From Desulfobacteraceae bacterium (GTDB lineage: Bacteria > Desulfobacterota > Desulfobacteria > Desulfobacterales > Desulfosalsimonadaceae): a stretch of DNA of 9,558 nucleotides. Both the position numbers and the translations under genes were made by a program. Of the stretch, positions 1 through 5,408 are shown piece by piece. How positions within the stretch are numbered: the first letter of the stretch is position 1; each line of letters opens with the position of its first letter. The notes under the pieces were generated by a model that did no database searches, had not been told where the DNA came from, and worked only from the letters and a program-made list of their open reading frames with translations. The DNA lies in contig JAGGYV010000221.1 of the NCBI GenBank assembly GCA_021162325.1, positions 1-9,558 of the forward strand. Direction: 5' to 3'.

Positions 1-1
1 A

Positions 2-172
2 CATAGGGTTCGGGAATAAATAACTCGACGTTTTGGCTTATTATTTTTCTCGTCTTCTGTGTTGCTTTGTCGGTCAAATAGCCAGCTATGCTCTCGGCAA
101 AGCGCCTTGAAGACGAAAAAAATTCCAGCGCCAAATTCGATGACTTATTTATTTCCGGACCCATAGGGTTCG
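2..172. repeat. Long imperfect palindrome with 11-bp flanking direct repeats
   Basis: A hairpin-forming element. The outer arms (about 6-36 and 129-161) pair imperfectly through a shared core, AATAAATAA followed by a TC and a TTTGGC block. An inner stem (about 46-57 with 109-120, CTCGTCTTC against GAAGACGA) and a small apical palindrome ATAGCCAGCTAT continue it. The 11-mer CATAGGGTTCG occurs as a direct repeat at 2-12 and 162-172, bracketing the palindrome. It shares the GTTGC (left) and GCGCCTTGAA (right) arm segments with the elements at 940, 3838 and 9431. No coding potential is seen here, and the whole of 1-570 holds only repeats. The left edge may continue outside the window. Confidence 0.7.
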
Positions 173-191
173 TTTAAAATACGAAAATTCA

Positions 192-213
192 TTCCCACGA
201 AGGACCGTGGGAA
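192..213. repeat. Short perfect hairpin repeat
   Basis: TTCCCACG at 192-199 is perfectly complementary to CGTGGGAA at 206-213 across a 6-nt loop. This TTCCCACG...CGTGGGAACG type is a dispersed repeat I recall from many proteobacterial genomes. No T-run follows, so it is unlikely to be a simple intrinsic terminator. Confidence 0.6.
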
Positions 214-290
214 CGAGAATAACCATCAAGCTCACCTTGCAAAAACACGAAATACCGGAAAGTATTTTTCCCTGCAAGGGCTATACATTT

Positions 291-476
291 CAGCCCGGGG
301 CAACGCCCCGGGAATTTGGATATATTAATTCCAGCCCTGAAAGGGCGTCACATGATTTTGCAAAACTCTATTAATTCATGCCATTAACATTATGTTGCGC
401 CCTTTCAGGGCTGAATCTATTTTCTATTCATTCCCGGGGTGGTACCCCGGGCTGTTATGTCATGCCCCTTCAGGGC
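291..476. repeat. Head-to-head REP-like palindrome pair plus a partial third unit
   Basis: Two 56-nt arms (291-346 and 399-454) are inverted copies of each other. Each contains a GC-rich hairpin (CCCGGGG-5 nt-CCCCGGG at 294-312 and 433-451) and a smaller one (GCCCT-3 nt-AGGGC at 334-346 and 399-411). A third partial unit (GCCC...GGGC, 464-476) follows. The GCCCTGAAAGGGC core is a widespread dispersed repeat in Gram-negative genomes, and REP-like units of this kind are commonly thought to be moved by IS200-type REP-associated transposases. No transposase gene is present here. The segment separates the end of the minus-strand PII-like gene from the palindromic element at 2-172. Confidence 0.7.
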
Positions 477-570
477 TTTTCATCTGACTTATGAGTTCTG
501 CGTCTGAATTCTTCTTTTTCACCTTCAGGTAATGACAACTTGTCCATTATTTCAAGAGATTATGGGCGAG

Positions 571-912
571 TTATTTGGACGTGATCCCAAGACGGCCGAA
601 ATGAGAAAGTGGCGCTACAAAATACACCCCCTGGTGGGGATTCCCCGTTTTTTTGCAGAGATTTTCAAGAAATGAAATGGCAGAGTTCAGGAGCGCATCG
701 GTTTGAATGGCGGTGAAGAGGGTTTTGTTATGACGCCCGCCGCCGCTGGTAAGGCTTCGTAATCCGGCGAAAATAGGAATATGTTGGGTGATCAGTTGAA
801 GTGCGCCGGTTGTTTCGATCACGGTAGCGCCGCTGACGCCAAGATCCATCCAACCGGTGATCAGGTCGTCTAAGAGGTCTTCGTTTTCAATTACGGCAAA
901 GAGAAGGTACAC
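571..912 (-). CDS. Small PII-like signalling protein (113 aa)
   Basis: The N-terminus (MYLLFAVIENEDLLDDLI, then a GVSGATVIETTG stretch) has the beta-alpha-beta ferredoxin-like pattern of PII (GlnB-fold) proteins, including the GVSG-T-V turn typical of strand 2. A second half (LFTAIQTDALLNSAISFLENL, then QGVYFVAPL) fits the family's second beta-alpha-beta repeat. Canonical GlnB/GlnK proteins carry a long T-loop with a modifiable tyrosine. Here the corresponding region (about residues 36-62) is unlike it, so this is a divergent PII-like protein rather than GlnB. The start is GTG at 912-910, with a weak AAGG about 10 nt upstream. It lies downstream of the EIIA gene on the same strand, 204 bp away with a palindromic repeat between, so co-transcription is possible but not shown. 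The ligand and partner are unknown. The fold call is by motif memory only. Confidence 0.7.
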   Translation of the reverse strand: MYLLFAVIENEDLLDDLITGWMDLGVSGATVIETTGALQLITQHIPIFAGLRSLTSGGGRHNKTLFTAIQTDALLNSAISFLENLCKKTGNPHQGVYFVAPLSHFGRLGITSK

Positions 913-939
913 TTATTCAGCCTTATGGCAATAGAGTTA

Positions 940-1063
940 ATGGCTTCGTAAAAAGCCCAAATTCTGTGTTGCGCTGCATCCTTCGTTGCTTCATGGTACG
1001 TTAAGTACAAATCATTACTCAGGATTTACGCGCCTTGAATTTGAGACTTTTTTCTTTGCCATC
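940..1063. repeat. Palindromic element, GTAC-N5-GTAC centre (copy 2 of family)
   Basis: The outer arms pair: ATGGCTTCGTAAAAAG at 940-955 matches the reverse complement of CTTTTTTCTTTGCCAT ending at 1062 in part. AAAAAGCCCAAATTC (950-964) pairs with GAATTTGAGACTTTTT (1037-1052). The centre is GTAC at 996-999 and 1005-1008 around five bases. Its sequence is close to 9431-9553 and shares its frame of arms with 3838-3975. It fills most of the gap between the EIIA gene and the PII-like gene. No transposase is present, so it resembles a MITE or structured intergenic repeat. Confidence 0.75.
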
Positions 1064-1116
1064 TAAATCTGACTTTTTATCAGTTTGTCAGAGTTCATAG
1101 CCTGAAGAATACGGGT

Positions 1117-1587
1117 TTAATGAGATTCTGTTCCATTTTCAATATTTTTAATCTGTTCAATCAGGCGCTCAGCATTTTCAGCCTGTTTGATGGCACTTAA
1201 AAAATCAGGATTTTGGCACAGACGGGAAACGCGTGCCAGCATGCGGACATGGATACCCGGGTCTGATTCCGGAAAAATTAGCCCTAAGATGATGTCCACC
1301 GGCTGATGATCAAGAGATTCAAATTCAATGGGTTTGGCCAGTCGAAGTAAAATCACACTGGCATAGCGGATTTCCGGATTTGCTGTATGCGGAAAACCGA
1401 TGCCGCCCCCCACGCCGGTGCTCATTGTCTTTTCCCGCTGGAGAAGGCCGTTGTATAATAATTCCGGATCAGTGATGATGCCGTTGTGCGCGCAGGCATC
1501 GGAAATGTATTTCAATACATTCGGCTTATTTTCAATCGTTACATCCAAAAAGATGGATTCTTTTTTCAGGTGATCTGTAATTTTCAA
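1117..1587 (-). CDS. PTS EIIA-type protein (PtsN / fructose-EIIA fold), 156 aa
   Basis: A complete EIIA domain (PtsN/fructose class, usually about 145-155 aa). The phosphorylation-site motif TGVGGGIGFPHTANPEI is intact, with His67 as the expected phospho-acceptor, followed by the family's SVILLRLAKPIEFESLDHQPVDIILGL core. A second conserved histidine (His113, in GIHVRMLARVSRL) matches the helix histidine of this fold. In EIIA-Ntr the domain accepts phosphate from NPr and acts as a regulator rather than as part of a sugar transporter. No permease or HPr gene is in the window, so a regulatory role is the better guess. The start is TTG at 1587-1585, chosen because AGGGGG (1598-1593) sits 5 nt upstream. 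A promoter lies just upstream (1616-1644). Its downstream neighbour is the PII-like gene. The family assignment is firm; the specific role is inferred. Confidence 0.9.
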   Translation of the reverse strand: MKITDHLKKESIFLDVTIENKPNVLKYISDACAHNGIITDPELLYNGLLQREKTMSTGVGGGIGFPHTANPEIRYASVILLRLAKPIEFESLDHQPVDIILGLIFPESDPGIHVRMLARVSRLCQNPDFLSAIKQAENAERLIEQIKNIENGTESH

Positions 1588-1592
1588 TCTAA

Positions 1593-1598
1593 CCCCCT
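1593..1598 (-). promoter_or_regulatory. Ribosome binding site deciding the TTG start of the EIIA gene
   Basis: On the minus strand AGGGGG is followed by 5 nt (TTAGA) and then TTG. No in-frame ATG lies near, so this supports a TTG start at 1587. Confidence 0.6.
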
Positions 1599-1615
1599 AC
1601 CGTTATTATAAATTA

Positions 1616-1647
1616 ATATTAGCGGAGGATTGCTTGAAAGTCAAGCA
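1616..1647 (-). promoter_or_regulatory. Sigma-70-type promoter with overlapping palindromic operator candidate
   Basis: Read on the minus strand, TTGACT (1644-1639) is followed by exactly 17 nt and then TAATAT (1621-1616). This predicts a transcript start near 1609 and a leader of roughly 20 nt before the EIIA start. A perfect palindrome, TGCTTGA-AAG-TCAAGCA (1631-1647), covers the -35 box, the position where a repressor or activator dimer would bind. The promoter elements and palindrome are seen directly; regulation is inferred. Confidence 0.6.
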
Positions 1648-1722
1648 GGATGGCTTTATATTTATGTCCGGATATGAAAAAAAATAATAATATGGTATCG
1701 ATTGGGAAGATGCGGTTTCAGC

Positions 1723-1751
1723 TTGACAGTCATTTGCGGGCATAGTACTTT
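1723..1751 (+). promoter_or_regulatory. Sigma-70-type promoter for the nfeD operon
   Basis: A consensus -35 TTGACA (1723-1728) is followed by a 17-nt spacer and TACTTT (1746-1751, 4 of 6 matches to TATAAT). This predicts a start near 1758, about 40 nt before the nfeD ATG. It points away from the EIIA promoter, so 1588-1797 is a divergent control region. Confidence 0.55.
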
Positions 1752-1797
1752 TATTACTGTTTAAATTATAACTTTCTGAAACAATAGAGTTTTTTAT

Positions 1798-3372
1798 ATG
1801 GATGAATGGATGAAACGTTTGTGTAATACCCGGTCAAAATCGTTGGACTTATTTTTCCTGTTTATGTTTGTTTTTTCTGCTGTTTTTCTCTCTGTAGATT
1901 TTAGTTTTGCCGCTCCTGATGTGACAGAAACAAAACAGACCGTTTATGTCATCTCTATTTCCGGTGAAGTGGATCCCGGCATGGCGGCCTTTATTGACCG
2001 GGCAGTTCAGGATATTGCCAGTGACCCGGAAGCAATCGTGGTGGCAAACATTGACACGTTCGGCGGTCGTGTGGATTCCGCACTGGAAATCGTTGATACC
2101 TTTTTAAAGATCCCTGAAAAACAGTCCATTGCTTTTGTGGAGAAAAAAGCGATTTCCGCCGGTGCACTGATTGCATTGTCCTGCGGAGACCTTGTCATGG
2201 TACCGGCAACCACCATTGGTGACTGTGCGCCAATCAGCTACTCCAAGGAAGGGCCTGAGATGCTGGGCGAAAAATTCCAGTCTCCCATTCGTGCAAAATT
2301 CCGGGCGTTGGCAAAAAGAAACGGGTATCCCGTGAAACTGGCTGAGGCCATGGTCTCGCTGGACAAGGAAATTTTCGAGATAGTGATCGATGGCAATAAA
2401 GTTTTGATGGATGCCAGTGATTATGCAGACCTTACAGACGAGGAAAAGCAGAAGATTACGCTGAAAAAAACTATTGTCGAAGAAGGCGAACTGCTGACTA
2501 TGCATGCGGAAGAAGCTGTGAGCTTGGGCTTTTCAAAAATGACGGCAAAAAGTATCGATGACATGCTCGGGCAGATGGGAATCGAAAATTATGAAGTGAT
2601 CCATATCGAGCAGAGCTGGTCCGAGTCCATGGTTCGGTTTATCGGAAAAATTGCGCCTATCCTCATGATGATCGGGCTGGCTGCCCTGTATATGGAAATG
2701 AAGGCCCCCGGGTTTGGTGTGCCGGGTATTATCGGTATTATCTGCCTTGCCATTGTTTTTTTAAATCAGTATATGGTAGGGCTTGCGGATTACACGGAAC
2801 TTCTGGTGATTTGTTTCGGGCTTGTTTTAATGGGCATGGAAGTATTTGTCCTGCCCGGGTTTGGTATTGCCGGTATTGCCGGGGTCGCGTGTCTGGCTGC
2901 GGGACTGATATTATCTTTTCAGGGGTTTGTATTGCCTGATCCAGCGGTTCCCTGGGAGGCTGATCTGCTGATGCATAATATTGCCGTTGTCCTATTCGCT
3001 TATCTTTTTGCGTTTATGTTTACCCTGTTTTTTATGCGGTATATTCTCCCGCGATTTTCGATCGGCACAAAAGGTCCTTACTTAATGGCAAATTTAAAAG
3101 AGGCCCATGCCGATTCCAGTGAAACCCCTAAAATTAAAACCGGAGACAAAGGTGTTGCGAAAACGTTTCTCAGGCCGTCCGGAAAAGCGGATATCAACGA
3201 TGATTTGTTTGATGTGGTCACTGAAAGTGAATTCATCGAAAAAGGGACATCCATTGTTGTTTCAGCCATAAAGGGAAATCGAATTATTGTGTCTCGAATT
3301 ATTGAAACCCGAACGATTGAAACCCGAACGATTGAAACCCGAACGATTGAAACAGGGATAAACCAACTATGA
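1798..3372 (+). CDS. nfeD: Long-form NfeD: membrane-bound ClpP-class serine protease with NfeD OB domain
   Basis: The domain order is that of full-length NfeD. A signal/anchor segment (about 17-38) leads to a ClpP-class protease domain (about 47-275), with IDTFGGRVDSALEIVD and the nucleophile region KKAISAGALIALSCGD (Ser120). Four to five membrane segments follow (about 281-415), then a C-terminal OB fold (about 448-497: GDKGVAKTFLRPSG...). Archaeal 1510-N uses a Ser-Lys dyad and cleaves stomatin. Here the region equivalent to the lysine reads AKFRALAKRNGY, so Lys167 is a candidate but the aligned position may be Arg169. The protein ends in a tandem pentapeptide tail (RTIET) not usual for the family. 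The Shine-Dalgarno sequence is weak (ATAGAG); ATG 1810 is an alternative start. The stop overlaps the next gene by 4 bp (ATGA), suggesting translational coupling. Confidence 0.93.
   Translation: MDEWMKRLCNTRSKSLDLFFLFMFVFSAVFLSVDFSFAAPDVTETKQTVYVISISGEVDPGMAAFIDRAVQDIASDPEAIVVANIDTFGGRVDSALEIVDTFLKIPEKQSIAFVEKKAISAGALIALSCGDLVMVPATTIGDCAPISYSKEGPEMLGEKFQSPIRAKFRALAKRNGYPVKLAEAMVSLDKEIFEIVIDGNKVLMDASDYADLTDEEKQKITLKKTIVEEGELLTMHAEEAVSLGFSKMTAKSIDDMLGQMGIENYEVIHIEQSWSESMVRFIGKIAPILMMIGLAALYMEMKAPGFGVPGIIGIICLAIVFLNQYMVGLADYTELLVICFGLVLMGMEVFVLPGFGIAGIAGVACLAAGLILSFQGFVLPDPAVPWEADLLMHNIAVVLFAYLFAFMFTLFFMRYILPRFSIGTKGPYLMANLKEAHADSSETPKIKTGDKGVAKTFLRPSGKADINDDLFDVVTESEFIEKGTSIVVSAIKGNRIIVSRIIETRTIETRTIETRTIETGINQL
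3280..3354 (+). repeat. 15-bp tandem repeat, five diverging units, at the 3' end of nfeD
   Basis: Units begin at 3280, 3295, 3310, 3325 and 3340, with consensus CGAACGATTGAAACC. The last three are nearly identical and the first two diverge. They encode RIIVS, RIIET and then RTIET three times. The first unit belongs to the end of the OB fold, so the array seems to have grown from genuine coding sequence. Confidence 0.9.
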
Positions 3373-3848
3373 TGGGCTCATTCGTTATTCCGATTATATT
3401 GCAGTTAATTGGCGTGGTTGTTCTGATAGCTGAAATTATTATTCCTTCCGGCGGCATATTGGGTATTATAACCGTCGGTTTGATGGGATACTCGTTGTAT
3501 CTGGTGTTTACCACGATATCAATTTTTGCCGGGATGGTCTTTGTCATTGCAGATATTATCCTGTTCCCGGCAGTTTTATTTGTCGGTATCAAGCTGCTTG
3601 CCAAATCCCCGGCAACGTTGAAAACATCGCTTTCAAAGACCGATGGGTATTCTTCTCAATCCGATGAACTCATTGAATTGATGGGGCTTACAGGAATAGT
3701 TGTCACCGATCTTCGCCCGGCCGGAACGGCTGTGATAAACAACCGCCGGGTGGATGTGGTGAGCCGGGGAGAGTATATTGACAAAGGGGCGGGGATTGTT
3801 GTCCTGGCGGTGGAAGGGAATCGGGTGGTGGTGAAGCTGGCTTCCTAA
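3369..3848 (+). CDS. Short-form NfeD-family membrane protein (159 aa)
   Basis: This is the protease-less NfeD form. Three hydrophobic segments (about 5-25, 29-48 and 52-77, with the IPSGGILGIITVG motif) are followed by a C-terminal OB-like NfeD domain (about 103-157: LTGIVVTDLRPAGTAVINNRRVD, then GEYIDKG and VEGNRVVVK). It repeats the C-terminal half of the preceding protein, so the pair are paralogous in that part. In related loci the short protein sits beside a flotillin or stomatin gene and is thought to act with it in the membrane. The start ATG overlaps the preceding stop; an ATG immediately after (3372) is also possible. The last codons (CTGGCTTCCTAA, encoding LAS-stop) come from the left end of a palindromic repeat, so the original C-terminus has probably been altered by a few residues. 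Confidence 0.9.
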   Translation: MMGSFVIPIILQLIGVVVLIAEIIIPSGGILGIITVGLMGYSLYLVFTTISIFAGMVFVIADIILFPAVLFVGIKLLAKSPATLKTSLSKTDGYSSQSDELIELMGLTGIVVTDLRPAGTAVINNRRVDVVSRGEYIDKGAGIVVLAVEGNRVVVKLAS

Positions 3849-3975
3849 AAAGCCCAACTTCTGCGTTCCTTTTAATCTCTACCAATTCAACGTACAAAAA
3901 GTACGCCTCATTAGTAGAGATTAAAAGCGCCTTGCCAAATTTTTATAAGAATGGTGAACTTTTTATTTTGCCATC
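3838..3975. repeat. Palindromic element with perfect 13-bp inner stem (copy 3 of family)
   Basis: The left end TGGCTTCCTAAAAAGCCC (3838-3855) matches the left end of the element at 940 with one change, and the right end reads TTGCCATCG. The inner stem TTTTAATCTCTAC (3870-3882) pairs perfectly with GTAGAGATTAAAA (3914-3926). The apex is GTAC-AAAAA-GTAC (3892-3904). The right arm holds the family segment GCGCCTTG. It overlaps the stop codon of the short NfeD gene. Most of the 383-bp spacer 3849-4231 is this element plus a probable floA promoter. Confidence 0.8.
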
Positions 3976-4029
3976 GGGTATGATGGTTGTGACATTTTAA
4001 CGAAAAAGAGGGTCAGCTTCGGGCCAAAA

Positions 4030-4113
4030 ATGATGAGAGAGAACATGGCAAATCTGTATCGACTCAGTTATTGGATAATGGTGATAGGGATCATCTTTAC
4101 TTTTTTGCCTTGA
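4030..4113 (+). CDS. Possible 27-residue hydrophobic micropeptide
   Basis: ATG ATG at 4030 opens a 27-codon frame ending in TGA at 4111-4113. A third in-frame ATG (4045) has GAGAGA just upstream. The product would be a charged N-terminus followed by a hydrophobic stretch, YWIMVIGIIFTFLP, consistent with one membrane segment. It lies between the repeat and the floA promoter. Frames this short arise easily by chance, so this is only a possibility. Confidence 0.2.
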   Translation: MMRENMANLYRLSYWIMVIGIIFTFLP

Positions 4114-4145
4114 TCAATTTGCCTATACAAAAGTTTTAATGGAGA

Positions 4146-4175
4146 TTGTTGTCTGTGATTTTCAATGAATATAAT
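4146..4175 (+). promoter_or_regulatory. Candidate promoter for floA
   Basis: A perfect TATAAT (4170-4175) lies 18 nt after TTGTTG (4146-4151), predicting a start about 50 nt before the floA ATG. The -35 matches only in its TTG half. It would make floA independently transcribed from the nfeD pair, from which it is separated by a palindromic element. Confidence 0.4.
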
Positions 4176-4231
4176 CATGACAATGATAATAAGATAGATC
4201 AACCTTTAATTAGTAAATAAGGAGTATTGAA

Positions 4232-5227
4232 ATGGGATTTTCTACCATTATTTTTATCCTTCTGGGTATTGCGGGTGTTATATTGATATATTTCATCGGA
4301 TCAGCGATTTCCCTGTGGGTGCAGGCATTGGTATCCGGTGCCCGGGTGGCTCTGTTTAGTATTATTTTCATGCGGTTTCGGAAAGTTCCGCCCAGCCTGA
4401 TTGTTAATTCAAAAATTATGGCGGTGAAAGCCGGTCTTGATGTGATTACAACCGATGACCTGGAGTCTCATTTTTTGGCGGGCGGCAATGTGATGCGGGT
4501 GGTTCAGGCCCTGATCGCAGCGGATAAGGCCAATATTGAATTAAAATTTAACCGGGCGGCTGCCATTGATCTGGCAGGCAGGAATGTGCTGGAAGCCGTC
4601 CAGATGAGTGTTAATCCCAAAGTGATTGAAACGCCGCTGATCGCGGCAATGGCCAAAGATGGTATCCAGTTAAAGGCTTTGTCCCGCGTCACGGTCCGGG
4701 CCAATCTTGATCGGCTGGTGGGTGGTGCTGGGGAAGAAACCATTCTTGCCCGGGTTGGTGAAGGAATCGTCAGTTCCATTGGTTCGGCGGAAAGCCATAA
4801 AGGGGTGCTTGAAAATCCGGATAACATTTCCAAGCGGGTGCTTGAAAAAGGACTGGATGCCGGAACCGCTTTTGAGATTTTGTCCATTGATATTGCGGAT
4901 GTGGATGTGGGGAAAAATATCGGTGCCGTGCTGGCAACGGATCGTGCGGAAGCAGACAAGATCATTGCTCAGGCAAAGGCCGAAGAACGCCGTGCCATGG
5001 CGTTCGCCGTGGAACAGGAGATGAAAGCCAGGGTACAGGAGATGCGGGCAAAGGTCGTTGAGGCAGAGGCACAGGTGCCCCTGGCTATGGCAGACGCTTT
5101 CCGGCAGGGAAACCTGGGCGTTATGGATTATCTTAGAATGCGTAATATTCAGGCGGATACCCAGATGCGGGATACCATTGGCGGTCCGAAAGACAGTAAG
5201 GGGACTCTTCCGTCGGATCAAGACTAA
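4232..5227 (+). CDS. floA: Flotillin-like protein FloA (UPF0365 family), 331 aa
   Basis: Full length for FloA (about 330 aa). The N-terminus has a membrane hairpin (residues about 4-26 and 29-48, ending FMRFRKVPPSLIVNS). The SPFH-type domain follows (about 50-225), with the family sequences LESHFLAGGNVMRVVQALIA, ARVGEGIVSSIGSAESH and FEILSIDIADVDVGKNIGA. An Ala/Glu-rich coiled coil (about 232-285) leads to a QVPLAMADAFRQGNLGVMDY motif and a short polar tail. FloA oligomerises into membrane foci and scaffolds membrane protein complexes. Neighbouring NfeD proteins are its usual genomic partners, matching the layout here. GGAG at 4221-4224 sits 7 nt before the ATG, giving a clear start. The stop is followed after about 10 bp by a palindrome with an adjoining T-run. 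Confidence 0.96.
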   Translation: MGFSTIIFILLGIAGVILIYFIGSAISLWVQALVSGARVALFSIIFMRFRKVPPSLIVNSKIMAVKAGLDVITTDDLESHFLAGGNVMRVVQALIAADKANIELKFNRAAAIDLAGRNVLEAVQMSVNPKVIETPLIAAMAKDGIQLKALSRVTVRANLDRLVGGAGEETILARVGEGIVSSIGSAESHKGVLENPDNISKRVLEKGLDAGTAFEILSIDIADVDVGKNIGAVLATDRAEADKIIAQAKAEERRAMAFAVEQEMKARVQEMRAKVVEAEAQVPLAMADAFRQGNLGVMDYLRMRNIQADTQMRDTIGGPKDSKGTLPSDQD

Positions 5228-5230
5228 ATA

Positions 5231-5361
5231 AAAAAAACCCAGATCGTATCCAATAACGGCGTTGCGGTCCTTCTCAAAATGCTCACATAGCGAGCGATGC
5301 TCCGCTTTTTCGTCGGGCCGGCTTAAATTCGGGGCCTTGTTCCTGGATGCGATCTGGAGTT
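5231..5361. repeat. Palindromic element downstream of floA (copy 4 of family), possible bidirectional terminator
   Basis: The terminal arms CCAGATCGTATCCA (5239-5252) and TGGATGCGATCTGG (5344-5357) are complementary with one mismatch, preceded by a run of A and followed by AGTTTTT. Inside are a GTTGCGGTCCTTC left arm and a small central palindrome GCTC-ACATA-GCGAGC. The flanking A and T runs mean that the folded RNA would end in a U-rich tail on either strand, so it may work as a terminator after floA. It shares only the general plan and short arm pieces with the other copies. Confidence 0.6.
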
Positions 5362-5408
5362 TTTAGACTATTTTTTGATAATCTAATATTTGTCCCAAAA
5401 GGAATATC

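Noticed and set aside
291..476. CRISPR array, because of regularly placed GC-rich repeats
   Set aside because: Only two full units, in opposite orientation, with unequal spacing and self-complementary arms. There are no constant direct repeats with unique spacers and no cas genes.
2104..2505. 133-codon minus-strand frame inside the long NfeD gene
   Set aside because: It is antisense to the conserved protease domain, and the translation shows no recognisable motif or start signal.
3280..3354. Frameshift or assembly error at the end of nfeD, because of the repetitive tail
   Set aside because: The repeats keep frame, have point differences among units, and end in a normal ATGA overlap with the next gene, so a genuine expansion is more likely.
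4504..4965. 153-codon minus-strand frame, with an overlapping 183-codon one (4670-5221)
   Set aside because: Both are fully inside floA, whose plus-strand product is a clear full-length family member. The Ser/Ala-rich translation of the antisense frame is a typical shadow of codon bias.
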